Origin: Isoetes taiwanensis
Lineage: Eukaryota > Streptophyta > Lycopodiopsida > Isoetales > Isoetaceae
Reading direction: 5' to 3'
NCBI GenBank assembly: GCA_021234155.1
Contig: JAJEKV010000023.1
Span: 3,586,801-3,650,800, forward strand
DNA length: 64,000 nt
Position numbers and translations under genes: made by a program. Within the stretch, counting starts at the first letter, position 1. Each line of letters opens with the position of its first letter. Positions 11,381 to 23,799 of the stretch are shown here, piece by piece. The notes below the pieces were generated by a model, which did not search any database, had not been told where the DNA came from, and saw only the letters and a list, made by a program, of their open reading frames with translations.

Positions 11381-14048
11381 CATGAAAAGTGTAGGATTCT
11401 TTGGCCTAAATAAATGACAAACAGGCCAATAATCATGGAGAATGACAAGCGTCATCACCATAAACCTTCTCCAATTCCTCCTTCACAAACCTGCAGAACT
11501 GCAACATTTTTCCAGAAAGTCTTTCCAAGCATAGCTTCATAATCTTTCTATCTGTCTTAGGCCAAGGCTTGTATCTATGTGTATTCTTCACCCGGTAACT
11601 TCATTTCTTCCTCGGTCTTGGCTGCGGTATTTCTTCTATCTTTGGGGTGAATCTTGGTAGCACTTCATCATGGACATCCATCTTGAATCACGGTACCTTG
11701 AGAAATTTCGAGGGGCTGCTAAGGTAAGACTTGTATAATGAATCATCAAGAAGCAAAGTCTTGCGAGAATCTTGGGTATGACTCATATATTTTCCCAAGT
11801 GGCTTCATCATGGTTGGAATGACCCGGGTTTGTTAGGGTGGTGGCGGGAGTGCACACATTTTTTCTGTCCCCATACAAATTGAAATCTGTCCCTCAAATC
11901 TGGACATAGTACTTGCGACACATCTTCCACATTGGAGAGTTGCATTGATGACCATATACCAACACAACATACGTAACAAAGTCTTCAAGAAGAACAACAT
12001 ACAGTGCGAATATCACTTTCTTTACGCTGGTGTATGTCATTGTCAATCCTGCTTCCAAGCGTATGTGTTCATTTGCACCAAATGTTTTTACCAACACACC
12101 ATTTAAATCCAAGACAATGAGTTTATCTTTGGTGGCAAATCAATATTTAGTATGTTGGAACATCACGAATACCTACACAGCGAGGAATTACTACATGAAT
12201 AAATAGATGAAGATGAAAATGAAAAATGGGTTGAATGTGGAAACCTTTACGTATCAACAGCGGGATTCTCGACCTATGAGAATCAGCTGGTAATCCTACG
12301 ATTGAATGCAACAAAGAAAATTAATAATATTCAATGTTTTAAGCAACACTAAGTTGTGGCCTTCTTGCCCAACAATGCCCATACCCCCTTTCGGGGTTAG
12401 TAATGGCGGCAATCACTTGTTGAAGATCGGGCTCACACGAAACTTGAGGGGCTGATTATTCGCATTTTCTTGAGAACACGCCGATATGTGTGGTGTCATG
12501 ATTGAGGCGCTTCTGCATCTTTTGCATAGCTACTTCTTGTTCTCTTTCTTGTAGCTTTGAACAACTTCTTTGCTATCCTCGAGCTTACCCCTCTTTGTTC
12601 TTACGCCCTTTCCTTTCTGCAAATATACACCCAAGTTGCCCTCATCCGATGGAATTACTCCCTCAACTTCCTTAGGTGCCGATTGTGTACTGTCGGGTTA
12701 CGTTGTTTTTCCCCTGCCTGGTCTTTGTTTCAACTGGTCTTTGTGTTTACTGGCCTGGTCTTTGTGTTTACGACTTCTTCTATAGCTTCTTGGAATGACT
12801 TCTTGGTGGTGGTGGTGGTTCTTTGTTGCATTCAAATCGAGTCACAATTATTTGTACTCCTATAGGACTTTTGCGGTGTTGTGCATCTTCAAATGGCACC
12901 ATTGTCCTTCTTTGAACCCTCAGCGGTGAGACCTCAATTGCGGGACGGATTAACACATCCTTTTTGGTGTACTATTTGAAGCACACGCAACATGGCCAAA
13001 ACCTAGCTCGTCAAATACACCCTACGGCACATTTCGGGGCAACCATGAATACATTGTCCTCCTCTCAACAATGAACAACAAGCTATATGATACTCATGTT
13101 GGCAATTGATTGCTAAACTTAACTTTTGTAAGCTTTCTTGAATTCGGACCACATCTTAGAACATGTATAAAATGGATCTTCCACTAGCAACTTATCTCAT
13201 TATAATAGTAGAGATGCTAAATGTTCTTGGGAGTATCCATTTTCAGCTTCCTAAATTGTTTATGTAGAAATCGAGAAGTCTCTGTTCTTCTTGAGAACTT
13301 TTAACTCCTCCTCAAGTTTGAGTTTCGTTTGACCTGCTCATTAACAGATGTAGGGTTCATTGCTTTTTGTACCTTGTTCTGTGCCAAGTTTCCATCTGGA
13401 CGGTCTGCTCCAAATCTTTAATTTACGCCTCCAACTCACATGTTGGATTAAGCTTGAACTCCTCTGTTTTGTAGCCAAATCATTTGTGGCTGTCTTAAAG
13501 CTGTTTTTCCGCCTCTTCCAACATCATTTTCGTAATTGGAGAGGCCTTCTCATTGCCTTTCAGCTCACTTCCCTCTTGCTTCAGTTCTTTGTGATAAGTA
13601 AAACTGATTTTCCAATCTCATCTTTGCATTCTCTAAGGTTTTTATGTTCTCATCACATGCAGCGATCTCATTTGATCCGGCTCCCACCTTTGGCTTTGCC
13701 TTCATTTTGATTTTCCTAACATGTGCTACAACATCGCCTCTGTTTTTACTTGTCTATTGTTGTGGTATCTTTGACATTGCCACGACAAATGCAGCCCGGA
13801 TTTACTTTGTGTTCCTCGGTGCAAGTATTGATCTAGTGCAATTTTTCAAGCATAAAAGCAAAGGGCGGTTGCTTTCTTACTTCTTTGTTGTGACAATTCT
13901 TGTAGATTTTTCGGTGAGTGTTTCCAACTTCTCTTGAAGATGCTCCTTTGCAGTGCCATTTTATCTTTCCCTTGTTCAACTTCTTTGTCCAAGCAGAATC
14001 CCAATCTCGATCCGTGACATTATTTTTCCAACCAAGCTTCTTCCTCAT
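11381..14048 (-). pseudogene. Broken minus-strand coding remnants, possibly BED-finger/coiled-coil transposon protein
   Basis: Several minus-strand frames have protein-like composition but no intact gene. From 14048 downward one frame reads WKNNVTDRDWDSAW...KGKIKWHCKG, which loosely resembles the start of a BED-type zinc finger (D...W...W.C) of hAT-related proteins. Further on come coiled-coil-like pieces (CDENIKTLENAKMRLENQF near 13590-13650). A further frame at 11894-12112 is unrecognised. I see no hAT catalytic domain. The assignment is weak; the stretch could equally be an unrelated decayed gene. Confidence 0.25.
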
Positions 14049-14129
14049 GTGGCTTCACCCCGAATTACCTGGGACCTCGATCTTTGTGAAAATCATCAGC
14101 GCTCCATGCCTCCATCATCAGCGGTGAAA

Positions 14130-17100
14130 CAGCGATCGAGTTTTCGCCCGAGGGAAAAAGGAGGAGAAAGGCGTGGCAGACTCGACGTCCCGCGAGTTTC
14201 AACGCTTAAAGTGCTTAAATGCCGTAAAAGTTGTACCCCACTAGCGATTTTACACCCATCGGTGAAAATTGAGGCTGCTATCAGCGCAATGGTATGGGAT
14301 GATGATTTATCAAGAGCATGCGAGGAACAGTTAAGTGATTTACTTTCTGAAATGCGGCCGGAGATATCTTTACACCAAGGAGAGTTTAAAGAAAGGACTC
14401 CCTTGCAAATCTGAGTATGATCAAAAATGCCGTGATGCCAAAACCACGGTGGAAGAATAGCAATGGATGCGCCAAAGACCAATCTGAGGAAGGCATATAG
14501 AAAAATGCAAGGTCTAAAAAGGCGGTTTATGCAGTGTAAACAAGAAGACTTGTGTAATCGATACAAATCTGACCCAAAAGGCCACGGTGTACATTGAGGA
14601 GAAGCAGCCCAAATGATTGCCGATACTGCCGAATACTTGTGGGAGTATGTCGAGGAGGTTTGTACAACCAGCCGGGTAGTGTCGACATGGGAAGGGGATA
14701 AGCTTAGATTTGGAGATCACCTTAGAGGATGTAGCAAAAGGAATAAGAAGGATGGCAAATGGGAAGGCAAAGAGATAACCAAGGGCTCTGTGCAGAACAT
14801 CTCAAATGGGCTGGTCCGGAAATACACCCAATTCTGGTTAGTTTATTCACAAAAGCACTTGTGCATGGTTTTCCATTGGTGGCAGACCAATCGAGTTGTA
14901 CCAGTTCATAAGGGTGGATCAAATAAAGATATTAGTAACTACAGAACAATTTTGGTGGTAGCTTGTTATCTAAACTCCTGGCATCTATCCTGGAAACTAA
15001 AATAAGCACATGGGCAGAGAATAATGGCAAAAGAGCCGAGTCACAAGCTGGTTTTCGTGATGGGCGATCTACTCTGGATCACTTGTTAGCATTGAAAGCG
15101 ATATTTGATACGGTGATTGAAGGGAACAAAAAAAACCTGTTTATGTGGCCTTTGTTGATTTTAAAAGGCGTTTGATAAAGTGCCTAGATGAAGGCTGTGG
15201 GAGGCGGATGGATAAGCTTATGATCGACTCAATATAAAAAGCGATGCGAGGTCTTATATGAAAGTATTGATCTGATTATCATTCCCACTGTCACTAGAAA
15301 ATCCAGCATACATTGAGAGCAATATTGGAGTAAAACAAGGATGCCCGATGTCCCCTTGTTCGGCTTATTCATTGATGGATTGGATAGGCTCTGAGGAGAA
15401 TTATGCGGATGGTGTTATCTTTGCATGACTTTGTAGTGCGATTATTGATGTATGCGAGATGGCGTGGTCATCTTTGCTCCTCCTCGGAGTGTATGCGGTG
15501 ACATTTAGATGGGCTGGCCCGCTTTTGTGATTCAATGAGGGGATGCAAGTAAATCTGGAAAAAGCGAATGTTATGACTGTAGGAGCGCTCAAGCAAGTGA
15601 CCTCTTTCAGATACAAAAATAATCCAGTAAGTATTTGTGATTCCTATAAATTCTAGAGCCTAGTTGCACTCAACCAACACAATGCAACAACATGCTGAAT
15701 GAATATGAATGAGCCATGTGGCCCTCCCTTTATTTCCAAAATAGTAGTACAAAAATACTTCACTTCTAATAATCCCTCATGCACACCGGCCTTTTTGGGC
15801 ATACAAAAGCATCAAAAAAGTACCACAAAGGATCCAAAACTCAAATAAGTTCATAGAGTTATACAAAATAAGTTCAGAGAGTTATAGGCCTCAAAAGTAA
15901 GCTAATGTCCAGCGACCCCAACATGCCAAGATTCTTGCAAAAAATTCGCAAAGGCGTCTCCACATCCATCTTGAGCGGATCTGCAAAGGAACAAAGAAAC
16001 ACGGGTACAAAGGACCCCAATCTTGGCACCAAGGCCGCCACATCTTTGGCATGAGGGCCCACCACCATGGCGCAAGGGCCCTCAACATCGACCCACTTAA
16101 AACCAGCGTTCAAGACATAAGAGTTGCCCCAACAACAATGCTTGGCATGAGAGCCTCCGGCCCAATGTACAAGATAACCTAAAGAAGAAGAAGTCAAACA
16201 ATGCGCCAATCAACATAAAAACTAAGGCGTTGACTATAAGAATACTTCAATAAAGCAAGGTTTAGCGAGGGCTAAAACTAAAAGGGGAGGGGGCATGCGA
16301 CTACAAAGGGGAGGCTCAAAGGCGGGTGATGAAGATGGGAGGAATGCAACAAGTCTATAAATACTCCAAGGGGACTCTCTCAACTAGCCTCAAAAGCGGA
16401 TTTATCTGCTAATCTCAAAGCTTGAGATAAATCACACTACCTAGGGCTGATTTTTCACGAAATCACGGATGGAATACTTGCATTGCTCAAAGGGTTGATG
16501 GGAGCCATAAGGCTCCTTATGGCATGCAAAAGCTTGTCTTGAGAGAGGCTCATTTATGGTCATGGCCACAAAAAAAAGCCTGTTTGAATCTTTAGTGCAA
16601 AGTGTAGCATTATATGGATGTGAGATATGGGGGCCTAGTCTTCCACAAGGTTTGTGGGATGATCTTGGCAGATTTTGAAGAAGTTCATAAGACTTCGAGT
16701 TGGGGGTTAAATCACAAACTCCCTATCAATGATGTTGGCGAGAATGTGGTTTGTTACCTTTAGAGGGAGAAGCCATGATACGGTGTATCGATTTCTGAAA
16801 AAAGTGCTTCAAATGGATGACACTAGGGTCCCATGCAAAGCTCTCTCGCTAGTAAGGAAAAAGGATGGTCTCATGATGTTGTATCTTTGGTTGGGTAGAT
16901 GGGATATCGGTTGGCAAGAGGCGATAACGATGGAGATCTTTGATCTAAGGCAATGGGTTCATGATAAGGTTCAGCGAGGAGAATGTGGTCTCAACCTAAA
17001 ACAAAGATGATCCTATACAAGCAACACATGAATCCAGTCTAGTAGCTGCAAATTATCGGAAGATAACATCTCGATAAAAAGAGACATACTCTTGGCGGGG

Positions 17101-17460
17101 ATGCGCCTTAGTTCACATCATCGGGTGTGGAAGCGGGTAGATGGGGCATATAGTCCCAAGATCGAGAGATGGTGCAAAGTATGTGGCGAGGAGGAAGTGG
17201 AAGATGAAGCACATGCACTACTGGGATGTGGGGCATACCATTTGCTCGGGCCCAACATGGTATACTAGTTGATGATCTCAAAGTTTCTTCTCATTGGGAG
17301 GGAGAAAAGCAGGGAGCTTATTTAATAGAACTTCTACAATATAGAGATTTATGCGAAAAGATTGAATAGTCTTCTAGATGAAGAAGATGTATTTAGTGAG
17401 TGGCGAGCAAGATGAGGATTACGAGACTCATTTGCTCTTTTACAATTAATACTTAAAATT
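14130..17460 (+). pseudogene. LINE BC, 3' half of ORF2, interrupted by a 0.8-kb insertion
   Basis: Coding resumes with the segment after the endonuclease (SAMVWDDDLSRACEEQL near 14284), then RMQGLKRRF-like linker sequence. Reverse transcriptase blocks follow: RVVPVHKGGSNKDISNYRT near 14892, KISTWAENNGKRAESQAGF near 15000-15060, AFVDFKKAFDK-like near 15150, GVKQGCPMSP near 15330 and GMQVNLEKANVMT near 15541. A foreign segment (15665-16440) breaks the coding after ICDSYKF. The C-terminal domain resumes at YLGLIFHEITDG near 16441 and ends with a WCKVCGEEEVEDEAH knuckle near 17170-17220. Many stops and frameshifts are present. Confidence 0.75.
15665..16440. mobile_element. Unclassified 0.8-kb insertion inside the LINE reverse transcriptase
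   Basis: The flanking LINE sequence continues on both sides. The left flank TATAAATTCTAGAGCCTAG and the right start ACCTAGGGCTGA look like divergent copies of one target of about 10-14 bases. The insert has a TATA-like CTATAAATAC near 16356 and no recognisable domain. A minus-strand frame at 15874-16209 has no known relatives. Size and the promoter-like box would fit a solo LTR or TRIM, but I could not define TG...CA ends. Confidence 0.5.
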
Positions 17461-17530
17461 GGGTATGTCTTTTTAGGCCTTTTAGGCCTCCCAAAGACTT
17501 AATACACACTTCACTTCACTTCTCTCTCTC
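17461..17530 (+). repeat. LINE BC 3' terminus: double stem-loop plus TTCAC and CT tail
   Basis: The inner stem is AGGCCT (17475-17480) with AGGCCT (17484-17489) around TTT. The outer stem is GTCTTT (17467-17472) with AAAGAC (17493-17498). The tail is ACTTCACTTCACTTC followed by CT repeats, after which Harbinger H2 begins. Confidence 0.8.
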
Positions 17531-17711
17531 AGGTTTCCCACATGCTCGCGATTTTTTTATCTCTCACCATATACGGCGAGAGATAATTTTTGTACGTATA
17601 GTTCCTCTCGAGTTGAGAGAAGAGATCGTCTCTCGGGCCTTAAAAGCGGTCATTTTCTTTGAGTATGCTTGGAAGCGAGAGGACACCAAAATCTTCCGGC
17701 CTGCCAGAATT

Positions 17712-17783
17712 CAATGTCTGTTGGCGCGAAGCAATCTTTGAATCATCAATGTCTGTTGGCGCGAAGCAATCTTTGAATCATCA
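17712..17783. repeat. 36-bp tandem duplication
   Basis: Two adjacent, essentially identical 36-base units starting CAATGTCTGTTGGCG lie in the 5' region of H2. H1 lacks the duplication, so it arose after the copies separated. Confidence 0.9.
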
Positions 17784-18070
17784 ATTAGCTTTGTTTCTTT
17801 CATTTTCCCAAATCTCTATTCTGATCGGCCTTAAGAAGATTTTTCCATTATGGATCACGGTGATTTTGGGGATGATTGCCATGGTCTTGCACACTATTAT
17901 GCTTTCGGCATTGCATTGCAGCAATTTTGCCTAAACCTCGTGTCTTGGATCGCAATTTAGAGCTCTGGACTTAGCTATGGAGACCAGAATCCATAGAAAG
18001 CGGCCGAATCATGACTTGCTATCAATTTACCTTGATTACGTTGGGGACGACTAGACTAAAGAGGCCTTCA

Positions 18071-19198
18071 AGAAGATTTTGGGTTGCCAGAGACAAATCA
18101 CCGCAGTGGGATAGCATTGACAACCATGCACGGAATTGCTTGCCCTCTTATAAAGATGATATGTGGAGACAATGTTACGGGATGTCAAGATCCTCATTGA
18201 AAAGCTGGTAGGTCTTACGGTCCCATATTTTACAAAACCCGGGCAATAAAGTGAGGGCTCCCATTGAGCCAAGGCGGGTTGTAGCTATGGTTATTTATTT
18301 CCTAGCTCATGATGAATCTCCTCTACATGTCGGAATGAGATTTTATGCTGGTCAGTCCACAGTTCAGAAGTATGTGAGGAAGATCACACTAGCTTTGGCT
18401 TTCAAAAGCATGCTATATTAAGAGATTTGTAGCCATTCCATCAGGGCAGAGATTACTCGACAATATAGCGAGAATTTAGGGAGGCAAGCTGGTCTTCCTA
18501 ATGTGTTTGTTGCAGTTGATGGCAACCACATATACTTGTACAAAAAACCAAAGAAAAAGAATCATGTAAATGACTATTACAGCAAAAATAAAAGACACTC
18601 CATTCTGTTTCAAGGCTATGTAACTCATAGTAAATTGTTTGTCAATGTGTGTTGTATTAGAGTAGGATCTGTATATGATTCTAGACATTTCAGGAAAAGC
18701 ACCATTTATAACAAGTTGACCTCTAAATCTATATTATAGAAACCAGCTGTTAGATTACAAAGGAAGAAGATCAAGAAAGGAATGCCTACTAAGGAAGATA
18801 TAGTTGTAAACATACCTCCTCAATTACTTGGTGATTCTGCATATCCTAGCAGGCCTTTCTTATTAAAGGTTTTTCCTGATCCTGATTGCAGGAAGAATTG
18901 ATTCAACAAGAGAATCTGCAGAGGTAGAGTTGTAATTGAGAATGGTTTTGGCATAGTTAAGGAGAAATGGAGAATATTAAAGAGTCTCACAATTCAAGAA
19001 TCACAAGCTAGCAAAATCGTGCATGCATGTGCTGTGTTGTGGAACTACTGTATTTTTGAAAGACAGAGAATGGAATTGTTACCATTGACTCCAGAATGTC
19101 TACAGGTAGAGTATTATGAGACTCAAGACATGAATGGAAAATTGAAAAAGGAAGGAGATCAGATCAGGCACATCCTCCTCCAGAATCTGGAGAAATGA
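18071..19198 (+). pseudogene. Harbinger H2 transposase (DDE_Tnp_4 type)
   Basis: A better preserved relative of the H1 transposase. N-terminal blocks WDSIDNHARNC and DDMWRQCYGM come first. The catalytic region shows VAVDGNHIYLYKKPKKK (first Asp) near 18510-18560, VGSVYDSRHFRKS (second Asp) near 18663-18700, LLGDSAYPSRPFLLKVFP near 18826-18880, and VVIENGFGIVKEKWRIL (Glu) near 18930-18980, so the whole DDE triad can be read. The end is about 19198. Frameshifts near 18211 and stops near 18420, 18738 and 18900 break it. The spacing is typical of PIF/Harbinger enzymes, which prefer 3-bp T/A-rich targets; the CT-flanked site here would be unusual. Confidence 0.88.
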
Positions 19199-20608
19199 TT
19201 CATTTAGCCTTCCTTTCATTTAGCCTTCCTATTGTGACACATTGCTGTATTTCTGCAGTTGTATTGAATAAAAATCCAAAATATGAAAACTTTGTTTATA
19301 CACTTTGTCTAAAAACATTTTGTTTGTATTCATACTTTGAAATTTAACATTATTATTACATACTCTGCTCAAGAAAACTCAAGACAGCAATTGTTATATG
19401 AGAAAACTCAAGACAGTAGTTGTTATATAAACCAAAGATGAATTGTATTCATTGAATCATGTTTTACAAATTATGAATGCAAGTGCTCTTGAATGAAATT
19501 ATCTGCAAACAGAATACCAAGACCCGAATACTAACTAAATTCCTGTACTTAAAAAGAAAGTGTTCTCAGCAACCCTTTGCTTGGTTGAGTTCACAAACTC
19601 GTGTGATCATCATCAAACATACCTGTCCCTGTTGCAGAATGTGTTAGTGACAAAGTAAAATAAAAAGAAATCACAATCTCTTGCAGGAACAGTCATAATC
19701 TTTTGCATTTCTAGTCGTCAAAGTACATGTACATCAGCATGAATGCTATTTTTTTACAAAAAAGTAGGTTCCAAGAGAACCATCATCCTCAAAAAGCTGG
19801 AATCTGAGAATATACATAAAAAGGCGTAAAAGCGAAGAAAAGCAAGACGAAAAAAAAAGGGAGCCGGCATCAGCATGCAATACAGCTTGTATCCGGGGTT
19901 CTTATTTCCATAAGAACCCAATGGCCCGAGATCTTGACAAAAGCAAACTCCACATGCACCTTCTGTCGAACGGGTGCGTTCATAGCCCAGTTGAACGGCT
20001 CGGGCTCCCTCGAATGCCCATATCCAAATACTGCACCAAGGCTTGTGCGGTGATTGAGTTATGAGTGTTCACGTGATTAAGAACAAAAAGTTCATTTTCA
20101 TTTTCTTCTACTTGCATGAGGAGTTAATGCATGAGGAGTTAACACTCCCCTCAGACATGCGAATCGAAGAAGAAGATGAAAAGAGATGGGTTCTTGCCCG
20201 GAATCGTAGCGCCTTCTAACTAGCACCTTCGGCTGGCCATCTCAAGAAGCGTAGAAGAAATAGAAATTATGTTGGCACATAAATCGGGGGCCTTATTTAT
20301 GGGAGGCATTTGTCTAATGGTACGAGGAAAATAATGAAATTATCGGATGACATCTAAAATCTAAAGGGTCTTATTCGACGGACTACAAACATCTACCAAT
20401 AACAGTCAAGAATAGAATGTTTCCCATTCAATGGGATTTGCAAGGCGAAGACATTACATCATGTGACAATAAAGAACAAAGATACAAAACTTTACTTAAA
20501 ATAATAAAAGTACCTTCAATTTCCACTGTTTTGAAGAGAAAGTTTTGCAATTTGAAGCAATGTATCCTTGGTCATTTGACAAATACTTTGAGTCATGATA
20601 GCCATGGA
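19199..20608. other. H2 spacer between transposase and Myb gene
   Basis: No coding sequence is recognised. A direct duplication of about 31 bases (AAAACTCAAGACAG...TTGTTATAT) lies at 19376-19440. Confidence 0.6.
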
Positions 20609-21640
20609 TTACGCAATTTTCGGACTATGAGAAGATCTCATTTCTTCGGTTCCTTTACTGAGTTGAATTTTTCGCATGGATTCATCTTTCATGAACTCCA
20701 ATTTCTTGTCTTCTGCTGCCCCAAAACGTGATGCCATTTCACTGATTCCTGATGCTATGTCCTCATCAATAGCCAATCTGGATCTCTTCTTTGAGACTGG
20801 CTTACCTGCAACTCCAGGTTGCATACAAGCTGCTGATCTGGGACTGATCTCATGCACACCATCTTTATCAGTAGAAGTAGGAGTGCTATTTGAATTTCCA
20901 TCATTGGTGTTCGGGCTTGAAGGTGTCTCAGGGGGTTCTGTGTTATTTGTTGGAAGTTCAGTATTTGAATTTTCAAACTGTTCTTCCTGGAATGCAGAAT
21001 TGGTTCCAAAAGTATCATAGTATGAATCTGGCATAAAATTTTCCTGGTATGGTGAGTGCATCTCTGCAGCATGGAAAGCTTCTTCCCCAAATGAACCATC
21101 ATCTCCAGCTCCAAGGAGACCAGTGTGATTCGTGCAACCTGTTCTCAATTCTCCATTCTCTCATACCCCCATTGCCAGGAAGAAGGCTCCGCTCCTGTTC
21201 TGTCTTCGGCATATTTTTCGTCCTTGAATTTAGTCTGAAGCTTGTCCCATTTGTGCTTCAACTGCCTCAATTCAACTAAACCTGGCACTATGGGAGTTAG
21301 TCTTTCTAAAATTTCTTTCCATTAGGAATTGGAAAGATTGATGTTACCATTGTTATGTGCCTTGAATTCCATGAGATGACTCAATATTGCACTAATGGCA
21401 TTATCAGACCATTCTAATGGTGATTTTTAGCTTTGCTTTTGGCACCACCGTGTCGAATTGGATCCATAACTACTAATGCTTGGGATTTTCGGGAAAAGCG
21501 AGTCTTGACTTACTTGCCTGCTTCAAAGTTTGTCCTTCTAGCACAAAGCTAGCTGCGGAATCGATCACGCTTCTTGTCCTCTTTCGTTCATTGGAAGCAG
21601 CAGGTGCTTGAATTACAGGGGCAGATACTGATCCGGTCAT
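20609..21640 (-). pseudogene. Harbinger H2 Myb/SANT-like protein, frameshifted
   Basis: From about 21425 downward the minus strand reads a trihelix domain: SPLEWSDNAISAIL, NINLSNS, WKEILERL, and LRQLKHKWDKLQTKFKDEK. This is followed by AEPSSWQWGYERMEN near 21165. A stop inside the second helix and a frameshift near 21140 interrupt it. The C-terminal part (20609-21148) is open and contains LGAGDDGSFGEEAFHAAEM, an Asn/Thr/Ser-rich linker, the basic KPVSKKRSRLAID (possible nuclear signal) and a final helix. It is homologous to the H1 protein at 3506-4111, but with the long C-terminus that H1 lacks. Confidence 0.8.
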
Positions 21641-22139
21641 TTTCTTTGGTTTTCTTAGCTGAAATTCCTTTTCACGCCTTGGAGGAACAAAGGCCTTGAA
21701 TGATTTGAAGCCCTTGTCATATTATCAAGTCTAGGATCTAACAAGACTGTTAATAATGAAGATAATCAGTTTCTGCCATGAAATCTCCATTCAAAATGCC
21801 GATATAAAAAATTGAATTATGCAAAAATGGGATGCAAGAGTGCCAAATTCTGAAGCAATAATGCTTACATCGTTCTCAATCGCCTTGATCGATTGAATTG
21901 CGCCAAGAAGATCAACAACAGCTAGAACGGGGAGATTAGCGGGGAAGGCCAAATTAGGCGTGAAAAATATTCGGTTGGGGTTGAGCTTAGCGGCATAACT
22001 TAGATGGGGAAGCGGCACATCCGCCGGTTAAGCTAAAATTGTCTCGGGCCCACAAAAGGTGAGAGTGGGTTTTCCACTCTCCCCCCTCGCAACTCTCATC
22101 ATCTCTAATCATCTCTCCCATAAAAAAGCTAACATGTGG

Positions 22140-22241
<102 letters not shown>

Positions 22242-22250
22242 AGGCGTCGA

Positions 22251-23250
22251 CCACATGAGAGATCATGGGAGAGAGCGTTTTGAGAGGAGAGATTATTAGA
22301 GAGATGCAAGAGTGCACTTAGTGGATTTGTCGCATTTAATTACATGATAGTTAAGGCGTTTCTATTAATGAGACATCCAGTTAAGGATAATGTCGAAAAA
22401 ATTTATGGAGCCAATTTTTGGAGACCGGCTTTTCGATCTTAATTCGGCCTCTGTTTCAAAGTGAGCTTCAAGAATCGAAGCTCAAAATTCTTCCCTCCTA
22501 AGCGTCGATTGTCAATCCGGTAAGCATTTCTTTACTTCATATTTGTAAAATGCTTTGGTTTATCCACATTCTTAGCAACCTCTTGCTTGATAAATCAGGC
22601 ATAAATTGTCTCAAGAATATGACGAAGGCAATCAGATCCTTTTTCCCGAATGCTAAGAAGCCTTTTGTTCCCCCTAGGACCGAGAAATTGGCTCCAAGAA
22701 GAACTAAGAGGATGATTGGATCCCCCAATGATTTAGCCTTGGTTGTGCCGCAGCGGTTCTTTGCTCTTAACTGGGCCAAGAAAAGAAAAACTCATGTAGA
22801 TTGGTCGGACAATGCAATCTCTACCATGCTTGCCTTGATGAAGGAGTACAAGGTGTATAATAATGCAAGTATCAATCTTTCTTCAAGCCAATGGAGAGAT
22901 TATGGTCTTGAAGGCCTTGAAGACTTGAGACAATTAAAAACAAATGGGATAAATTGCAAATAAAATTAGGGGATGAGAAAGAAGCATCCAAAAGAATGGG
23001 CTCACGAGCCATCTAGTTGGCCATGGTTTGAAGCTATGGAAGATTTTAAACATGGTGTGACAAATGAAAAGGGACATTCAGTGCGAGGGAGATGATGGGG
23101 AATTTGGGGCGAGGCATTTGAGGATCTTTGGTATGTTCCCAAACACATTCATGTCTGATACCTTCATCTTTTGTGGAAGAAGAATTTATAAACATTGCAG
23201 ATGATAACCCTGTCAGCCCTGAAGCCCTTTGCAAATGAAGGAACCGACTA
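22251..23250 (-). mobile_element. PIF/Harbinger remnant H3, inverted relative to H1 and H2
   Basis: CCACATG at 22251-22257 follows the GA tract and equals the reversed right end of H1 and H2. A Myb/SANT gene of the same type follows on plus (22540-23130), which is the expected position if the element runs in the minus direction. No transposase was found further right, so the far end is deleted or unrecognisable; the right limit given is approximate. Confidence 0.55.
22540..23130 (+). pseudogene. Harbinger H3 Myb/SANT-like protein fragment
   Basis: The frame from about 22620 carries a basic N-terminus and then HVDWSDNAISTMLALMKEYK, SINLSSSQWRDYGLEG, and LEDLRQLKT near 22790-22945, matching the trihelix of the H1 and H2 proteins. 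A frameshift follows; beyond it can be read KLGDEKEASK, EPSSWPWFEAMEDFKHGV and GDDGEFG up to about 23105. The gene is therefore broken at least twice. It is the third copy of this gene family in the window and the only one on plus. Confidence 0.75.
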
Positions 23251-23743
23251 AGCGGAATCCTCGAGCCGACTTCCATTCCGTATTGGAGGGAGAGGACACG
23301 TGTCGAAACCATAATAAAAAAGCAGACCCAACTTCTGTTTTGTCATCCATCGTAAAGGCATCTATCATAAGGTTTTTTAGGTGTGGAGGCCGTCAATATT
23401 CCATTCTTTGTATTTGCTTAGATGTTTAAGAGCCGAAATGTTTATCACCATCAAATTTCGCCCTCTTTTAACTTCGTTTTTAAAAGTGAAAAACGTTGTC
23501 GATGTGTGTCGGTGTTTCCGCCTCCTCTATTTCTGCATTGCACAGCATCGTGCCATAGCATCGTGCCTTGAAAATGCAACACAGATCAACTCCATCGGCT
23601 TCTCCAACTGCATCTTGCATCGGCTTCGTTACTCTAGCTTCGTTAGAATCGACAGACAAAGCCCAAGAATCTGAGTTTGTGAGAATCGGCAGACAAAGCC
23701 CAAGAATTGGGCAAATTTGATGGTGATAAGCATTTTGTCAGTG

Positions 23744-23795
23744 AATTTGTGTGAGCAGGGAAATGTCAGGCTGAAATTTCCTGCTCACACAAATT
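23744..23795. repeat. Compact inverted repeat (hairpin)
   Basis: AATTTGTGTGAGCAGG at 23744 is repeated in reverse complement as CCTGCTCACACAAATT ending at 23795, with a spacer of about 20 bases that includes further partial pairing. It lies in gene-free DNA. Confidence 0.8.
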
Positions 23796-23799
23796 ATAT

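Larger units (their letters stand above)
17538..22139 (+). mobile_element. PIF/Harbinger element H2
   Basis: It has the same organisation as H1: transposase on plus (18071-19198), Myb/SANT protein on minus (20609-21640). The left end is TTTCCCACATG (to 17544) after a CT run. The right end is CATGTGGGAA (from 22133) before a CT tract. The inverted-repeat arms match over roughly 25 bases with a shared T-rich run (TTTTTTAT) just inside. It is longer than H1 by about 1.4 kb, mostly in the spacer between the genes. Confidence 0.8.

Noticed and set aside
12557-13937. Long hydrophobic plus-strand frames (Leu/Phe-rich)
   Set aside because: They are complements of minus-strand coiled-coil-like coding debris rich in Lys/Glu and Gln, not membrane proteins.
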